From Roseomonas aerilata DSM 19363 (GTDB lineage Bacteria > Pseudomonadota > Alphaproteobacteria > Acetobacterales > Acetobacteraceae), in NCBI RefSeq assembly GCF_000711725.1, contig NZ_JONP01000009.1, positions 161,821 to 225,820 of the forward strand: DNA of 64,000 bases, given 5' to 3'. The number at the start of each line of letters is the position of its first letter. Position 1 is the first letter of the stretch. Position numbers and translations under genes: made by a program. The notes below the pieces were generated by a model. That model ran no database searches. It saw only the letters and a program-made list of their open reading frames with translations, and was not told where the DNA came from. This document shows, piece after piece, positions 60,503 to 64,000 of the stretch.

Positions 60503-62433
60503 GCCCCAACCACGTCCCTCTCGGGCAGGATGCCGTCCAGGTCGGGCGTCTCGGAGACCAGGAAGCCCTCGAAGACAAGAAGCTGCCACAGGGCCTGGGA
60601 GTGGTCGGCGCGGCCCTCCGCGTGCTCGTCCACGAGGCGGATGAGCTGCGCCCGGTCAAAAAGGCCTGAATCCATCATCGCCTCGCCGCCGAGGCGGGCA
60701 CGGACCTCCGGCGCCCGCGAGCGGAACTGGTCCCCGATGCGGTCCGCGAAGCCCTGCTTCGGCGCCGAGAGCACCGCCGGCGGCAGGAGCGAGCCCGCCA
60801 CCTCCCGCAGAAGCTGCTTGCCGACGCCGCCGCGCAGCTTCATCCCGGCGGGAAGGCCGAGGCCGAAATCCACCACGCCGGGATCGAGAAGGGGCGGGCG
60901 CACCTCGAGCGAGACCGCCATGCTCGTGCGGTCCACCTTCGTCAGGATGTCGCCGGGCAGGTAGGTGTGGATATCCGCATATTGCGCCTGGAGCAGCGGC
61001 TCGTCCGGGTCGCACTCGGCCATGAGGGTCGCGAAACGCTCGGAAGGATCATGGCCTGAAAGGGCGCTCCGCATCGAGGACGAGAGCAGACCACGCCGCC
61101 GCTCATCCTGCAGCTTGCAAACGGTGCGATAGTACCCCATCGCGCTGTCGAGGCTCAGCTCCGTCAGCGTGCTCTTCGCCCGCAGCCAGCGCGGGGCGCC
61201 GGCAAGGGTCGGGTAGGCACGGGCGAGGCCCGCCACCGCACTGCGCCGAAGCGAGGCCGGCAGCAGCTTCCGCACCGCCTCGGCCAGGGTGTGGAAGCGG
61301 TAGCGCCGGTACCCCGCGAAGACCTCGTCACCGCCATCGCCTGAGAGAGCGACGGTGACGTGGCGACGGGCCATGGCGCAGACGGCCAGCGTCGGCACGG
61401 CCGAGTGGTCGCCGAAGGGCTCGCCAAAGATGGCCGCCTGCCGCCGCGCCGCCTCGATGTAGTCGGCGCTGCCGGTCTCGGCGTGGTGGCGGGTGCCGTG
61501 GGCCTCGGCGATCTGCGCCGCGCGCGGGCGCTCGTCGTTGGCGCCGGGGAAGCCCATGGTGAAGGTGGCGAGCGGGGTCGAGGAGACCTCCGCAGCCAGC
61601 GCGACGATGGTGCCGGAATCCACGCCACCGGAGAGGAAGGCGCCCAGCGGCACGTCGGACATCAGCCGGTCGCGCACGCTGCCGCGCAGCCGCTCCCCGA
61701 GGCCGGCCGCGGCCTCCTCGGGCGCGGCCCGCACCGAGGTCGGCGCGCGCCAGTATGCCCGGGGCGCAGGAAGCGGGGCCGAGGGCGGGGCGTCGAGGTT
61801 CAGCAGCAGGAAGTGCCCGGGTGGCAGCTTCAGGATGTCACGATAGATGGAGTGCGGGTCCGGCACGTAGCCGAGCGCGAGGAAGTCCTCCACCGCCGTC
61901 GGGTCGAGGCGCCGGCGCACGTCCGGCAGCGTGAGCAGCGCGCCGAGTTCCGAGGCGAAGGCCATCCCGCCGGAAGGGCGCTGCAGGTAGTAGAGCGGCT
62001 TCTCACCGAGCTGGTCGCGCGCGAGCAGCAGCGTGCCCTGCGCACGGTCCCAGAGGGCGAAGGCGAACATCCCGGCGAGGCGGTCCAGGCAGCCGACGCC
62101 CCACTGCGTCCAGGCATGCAGGATGGCCTCGGTGTCGGAGTGGGTGCGGAAGCGGTGCCCGGCCGCCTCCAGTTCCCGCCGCAGGGCGAGGTGGTTGTAG
62201 ATTTCCCCGTTGAAGGAGATCACCACTCCGCCATCAGCGGTGGCCATCGGTTGCGCGCCGCCGCTGAGGTCCACGATGGCCAGGCGCCGGTGGCCGAGGC
62301 CGAGCCCCGGCTCCTCATGGTAGCCGGCGCCGTCGGGGCCGCGGTGGCGCAGGGCATCGGCCATGCGCCGCAGGTCGGCGCCCGCGGGCACAGCCCGCGA
62401 GCCCGGGCTGAACAGGCCAACGATCCCGCACAT
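60499..62433 (-). CDS. asnB: asparagine synthase (glutamine-hydrolysing)-like amidotransferase
   Basis: A 644-residue enzyme. Residues 1-215: class II glutamine amidotransferase with Cys2 (MCGIVGLF), HRGPDG, and GEIYNH. Residues 240-640: ATP-binding synthetase domain with PP-loop FLSGGVDSGTIVAL and SGDGGDEVFAGYRRY. In exopolysaccharide and exosortase-A loci such genes amidate a sugar acid or other glycan precursor rather than aspartate; that fits the neighbours here. A GAGGGGGTT site precedes the ATG. Confidence 0.9.
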   Translation of the reverse strand: MCGIVGLFSPGSRAVPAGADLRRMADALRHRGPDGAGYHEEPGLGLGHRRLAIVDLSGGAQPMATADGGVVISFNGEIYNHLALRRELEAAGHRFRTHSDTEAILHAWTQWGVGCLDRLAGMFAFALWDRAQGTLLLARDQLGEKPLYYLQRPSGGMAFASELGALLTLPDVRRRLDPTAVEDFLALGYVPDPHSIYRDILKLPPGHFLLLNLDAPPSAPLPAPRAYWRAPTSVRAAPEEAAAGLGERLRGSVRDRLMSDVPLGAFLSGGVDSGTIVALAAEVSSTPLATFTMGFPGANDERPRAAQIAEAHGTRHHAETGSADYIEAARRQAAIFGEPFGDHSAVPTLAVCAMARRHVTVALSGDGGDEVFAGYRRYRFHTLAEAVRKLLPASLRRSAVAGLARAYPTLAGAPRWLRAKSTLTELSLDSAMGYYRTVCKLQDERRRGLLSSSMRSALSGHDPSERFATLMAECDPDEPLLQAQYADIHTYLPGDILTKVDRTSMAVSLEVRPPLLDPGVVDFGLGLPAGMKLRGGVGKQLLREVAGSLLPPAVLSAPKQGFADRIGDQFRSRAPEVRARLGGEAMMDSGLFDRAQLIRLVDEHAEGRADHSQALWQLLVFEGFLVSETPDLDGILPERDVVGA

Positions 62434-62581
62434 CAGAAAACCCCCTCATGGATCGAACTGTGGTAACGGGGCGACAACGAAACGGTTTCCGGCCGACCTT
62501 TCCGGAGTTCATGCTCGCGAAATATTGACGAGAGGGGTTCAAGCCACCCTAGATGGGCGCACTGCCGCGAATGCTTCTGAG

Positions 62582-62604
62582 GATCGGTTCCGCCGGAGCC
62601 GATC
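62582..62604. promoter_or_regulatory. inverted repeat between asnB and the small membrane-protein gene
   Basis: A 10-base inverted repeat with one mismatch (GATCGGTTCC / GGAGCCGATC, 3-base loop) in the 197-base divergent region. Operator or leader hairpin for the small gene. Confidence 0.35.
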
Positions 62605-62630
62605 GCCGTGGCACCAAAAGGAGAGCGCAG

Positions 62631-62834
62631 GTGGAGGTCCACTACGGAGCCAAGCCTAAAACGGTCGCCGCCGAGGAGGATGTGCCAGGCGTCCCGTCCG
62701 CCGCCGACATCGTCGGCCGGGAGGCGATGTCCGTCGATCGGCTCGGCTGGCCACTTGCCACGCTCATCATCGTCGGCGCTTCCGTCCTGCTCTGGGCTGC
62801 CATCGCCTGGCTCGTTGCCTGGCTGCTCAAATAG
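62631..62834 (+). CDS. small single-span membrane protein
   Basis: A 67-residue protein read from GTG 62631, which follows an AAAAGGAGAG site by 5 bases. Soluble N-terminal half, then one membrane helix at the C-terminus (LATLIIVGASVLLWAAIAWLVAW). Third codon positions are strongly G/C, unlike the opposite strand here, so this is likely the true coding strand. It lies completely or nearly so within the antisense extension of the epimerase gene. Function unknown; position suggests a part in the polysaccharide locus. Confidence 0.65.
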   Translation: MEVHYGAKPKTVAAEEDVPGVPSAADIVGREAMSVDRLGWPLATLIIVGASVLLWAAIAWLVAWLLK

Positions 62835-63766
62835 GGCGGCGGGACCGTGCCGGTCCGCATCCACTCGAGCGTCGCCGCAAGCCCGTCTCGTAGCGCGACC
62901 GGCTCGCCCAGTCCAAGCGTCTCCACCGCCCGCGCACGGTTGCCGAGGGAGTGGCGGATCTCGCCAAGCCGCGGCGGCTTGTTGCGCAGCTCCGGCCCCA
63001 TGCCGAGGATCGAGCCGATGGTCTCCGCCAGGGCACGGACGGAGGTGGGGCGGCCCGTGCAGACGTTGAGCACGGGCGCCTCCGGGGATGCCTTGTCCAT
63101 TGCGGCCAGCAGCGCCGCCACGACGTCGGCGACGAAGATGAAGTCGCGGGTCTGCTCGCCGTCGCCGTAGAGGTCCACCGGCTCCCCGCGGGAGAGGCGG
63201 TTGCAGAAGATCGAGATCACGCCGGAATAGGGCGAGGCTGGATCCTGCCGGGGGCCGAAGACGTTGAAGAAGCGCAGCCCGCAGGTCGGCAGGCGATGCA
63301 CCTGGCCCGCGGCGCGCGCGTGCTGCTCGCAGCCGAGCTTGTCCGCGCCATAAGCCGAGAGCGGGCGCGGATAGGTCGCCTCATCGAGAGGCAGCGGGCC
63401 GGCATCGCCATAGGCCGCGGCGGAGGAGGCATAGACCACCGGCAGGCGGCGAGGGGAGGCGGCGTCGAAGACCGCAAGCGTGCCCGAAAGATTCACGCGG
63501 TGGGTCGCCAGCAACTCCCGCACGCCGCGCTCGACCGAGGCGATAGCGGCGAGGTGGAAGCACCCGTCCACGCCCTCCATCGCCGCGCGCACGGCGGCGG
63601 CGTCGGCCACGTCCGCCTCGATGAGGGTCACGCCTTGCGGGAGGTTCTCGCGCTTGCCCGTCGAGAGGTCATCCAGCACGCGCACCTTGTCGCCGCGGGC
63701 GAGCAGCGCCTCCGAGAGGTGGGAGCCAATGAAGCCGCAGCCCCCGGTTAGGAGATAGGTCGCCAC
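62642..63766 (-). CDS. NAD-dependent epimerase/dehydratase (nucleotide-sugar)
   Basis: A 374-residue extended short-chain dehydrogenase. NAD-binding TGGCGFIGSH (7-16), acidic VLDD, catalytic Tyr139/Lys143 in SAYGADK, and GLRFFNVFGPRQDP are typical of UDP-glucose 4-epimerase/WbpP-like enzymes that supply nucleotide sugars. The family fold ends near residue 310 (LEWMRTGTVPPP). The last 63 residues are low-complexity Ser/Thr/Ala-rich, have no family match that I know, and run antisense through the small membrane-protein gene. Probable supplier of precursors for the adjacent glycosyltransferases. Confidence 0.9.
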   Translation of the reverse strand: MATYLLTGGCGFIGSHLSEALLARGDKVRVLDDLSTGKRENLPQGVTLIEADVADAAAVRAAMEGVDGCFHLAAIASVERGVRELLATHRVNLSGTLAVFDAASPRRLPVVYASSAAAYGDAGPLPLDEATYPRPLSAYGADKLGCEQHARAAGQVHRLPTCGLRFFNVFGPRQDPASPYSGVISIFCNRLSRGEPVDLYGDGEQTRDFIFVADVVAALLAAMDKASPEAPVLNVCTGRPTSVRALAETIGSILGMGPELRNKPPRLGEIRHSLGNRARAVETLGLGEPVALRDGLAATLEWMRTGTVPPPYLSSQATSQAMAAQSRTEAPTMMSVASGQPSRSTDIASRPTMSAADGTPGTSSSAATVLGLAP

Positions 63767-63853
63767 GCACTGATCCTTTCAACAGGGTGAAGAGGGTAAC
63801 GCGCCGCACCCGCGAAGGGCGTGGCGCCGGGTTCAGGGGCCGCCAACGGGCAA

Positions 63854-63881
63854 CAGGCCGGGCGCGCCTGCGCCCGGCCTG
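63854..63881 (-). terminator. hairpin after the right-edge PEP-CTERM gene
   Basis: A perfect 12-base inverted repeat (CAGGCCGGGCGC / GCGCCCGGCCTG) with a 4-base loop, 57 bases past the stop of the minus-strand PEP-CTERM gene and 87 bases before the epimerase start. TTG follows, no long T-run. Confidence 0.55.
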
Positions 63882-63937
63882 ACCTGCCTTACCCTGGACC
63901 GGAAGAACCGACCCGCGGGCCTTCAGGAGCGTCCCGT

Positions 63938-64000
63938 TCAGCCGCGCTTGCGGTTGCGGACGAGGCCCATGCCGAGGAGGCCCATGCCGAAGAGGGCGAG
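63938..64000 (-). CDS. C-terminal end of a second PEP-CTERM protein (partial)
   Basis: The last 20 codons of a minus-strand gene cut by the window edge. They read LALFGMGLLGMGLVRNRKRG then TGA: a glycine-rich membrane helix and a basic tail, the end of a PEP-CTERM sorting signal, and very like the tail of the protein at 49276-50088 (LYGLGMLGLGLVRRRR). The PEP motif itself would lie just outside the window. It flanks the far side of the polysaccharide cluster. Confidence 0.75.
   Translation of the reverse strand, partial: LALFGMGLLGMGLVRNRKRG

Overview
The window is about 64 kb of high-GC (roughly 70%) bacterial chromosome with dense genes, frequent 4-base ATGA stop/start overlaps and several GTG/TTG starts. 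Gene content points to an alphaproteobacterium of the Acetobacteraceae, most like Roseomonas and relatives: a TRAP transporter, an orphan Bug-type receptor, many small-molecule catabolic operons, HWE-type kinase remnants, EcfG-like promoter motifs and PEP-CTERM proteins. This assignment is inference from gene content; no rRNA or tRNA gene, insertion sequence, prophage or CRISPR array was seen.

Layout. 0.1-10.9 kb: class II aldolase, AI-2E-type exporter with an extra C-terminal domain, a decayed DUF4142 gene, a TRAP transporter (DctP plus fused DctQM), a lipoprotein, an M20 amidohydrolase and a PhoD-like phosphatase. 11-15.4 kb (minus strand): CitE-like lyase and CoA-transferase (overlapping), cysteine synthase, old yellow enzyme. 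15.5-22.4 kb: HD protein, CsbD-like stress protein, small hypotheticals, a divergent family 1 glycosidase, a DHH phosphoesterase and a coiled-coil lipoprotein built of 14-residue repeats.

22.5-31.6 kb is one eight-gene minus-strand operon: peptide-type ABC importer (binding protein, DppB, DppC, fused DppDF), an AtzG-AtzE-like amidase pair, a biuret-hydrolase-like cysteine hydrolase and an NCS2 permease. It looks like a system that imports and deaminates a small nitrogen-rich amide.

31.7-48.8 kb: Kef-type antiporter, ergothioneine genes egtB-egtD, a degenerate HWE kinase divergent from a stand-alone receiver protein, a phospholipase D lipoprotein, mfd, a deacetylase/Bug receptor pair, and a YhaO-YhaN-like nuclease/ATPase pair.

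48.8-64 kb: an AT-rich 490-base regulatory region, then a PEP-CTERM protein gene and a minus-strand exopolysaccharide cluster (epimerase, asparagine-synthase-like amidotransferase, flippase, GT2, a glycosyltransferase-deacetylase fusion, YdcF-like protein, two GNAT/FemAB-like proteins, two GT4 enzymes). A second PEP-CTERM gene is cut by the right edge, so the cluster is bracketed by putative exosortase substrates, although no exosortase is in the window. The most notable points are the AtzG-AtzE/BiuH-like operon, the PEP-CTERM-flanked polysaccharide cluster with its regulatory region, the disabled kinase, the DUF4142 pseudogene, and the epimerase tail that runs antisense through a small membrane-protein gene.
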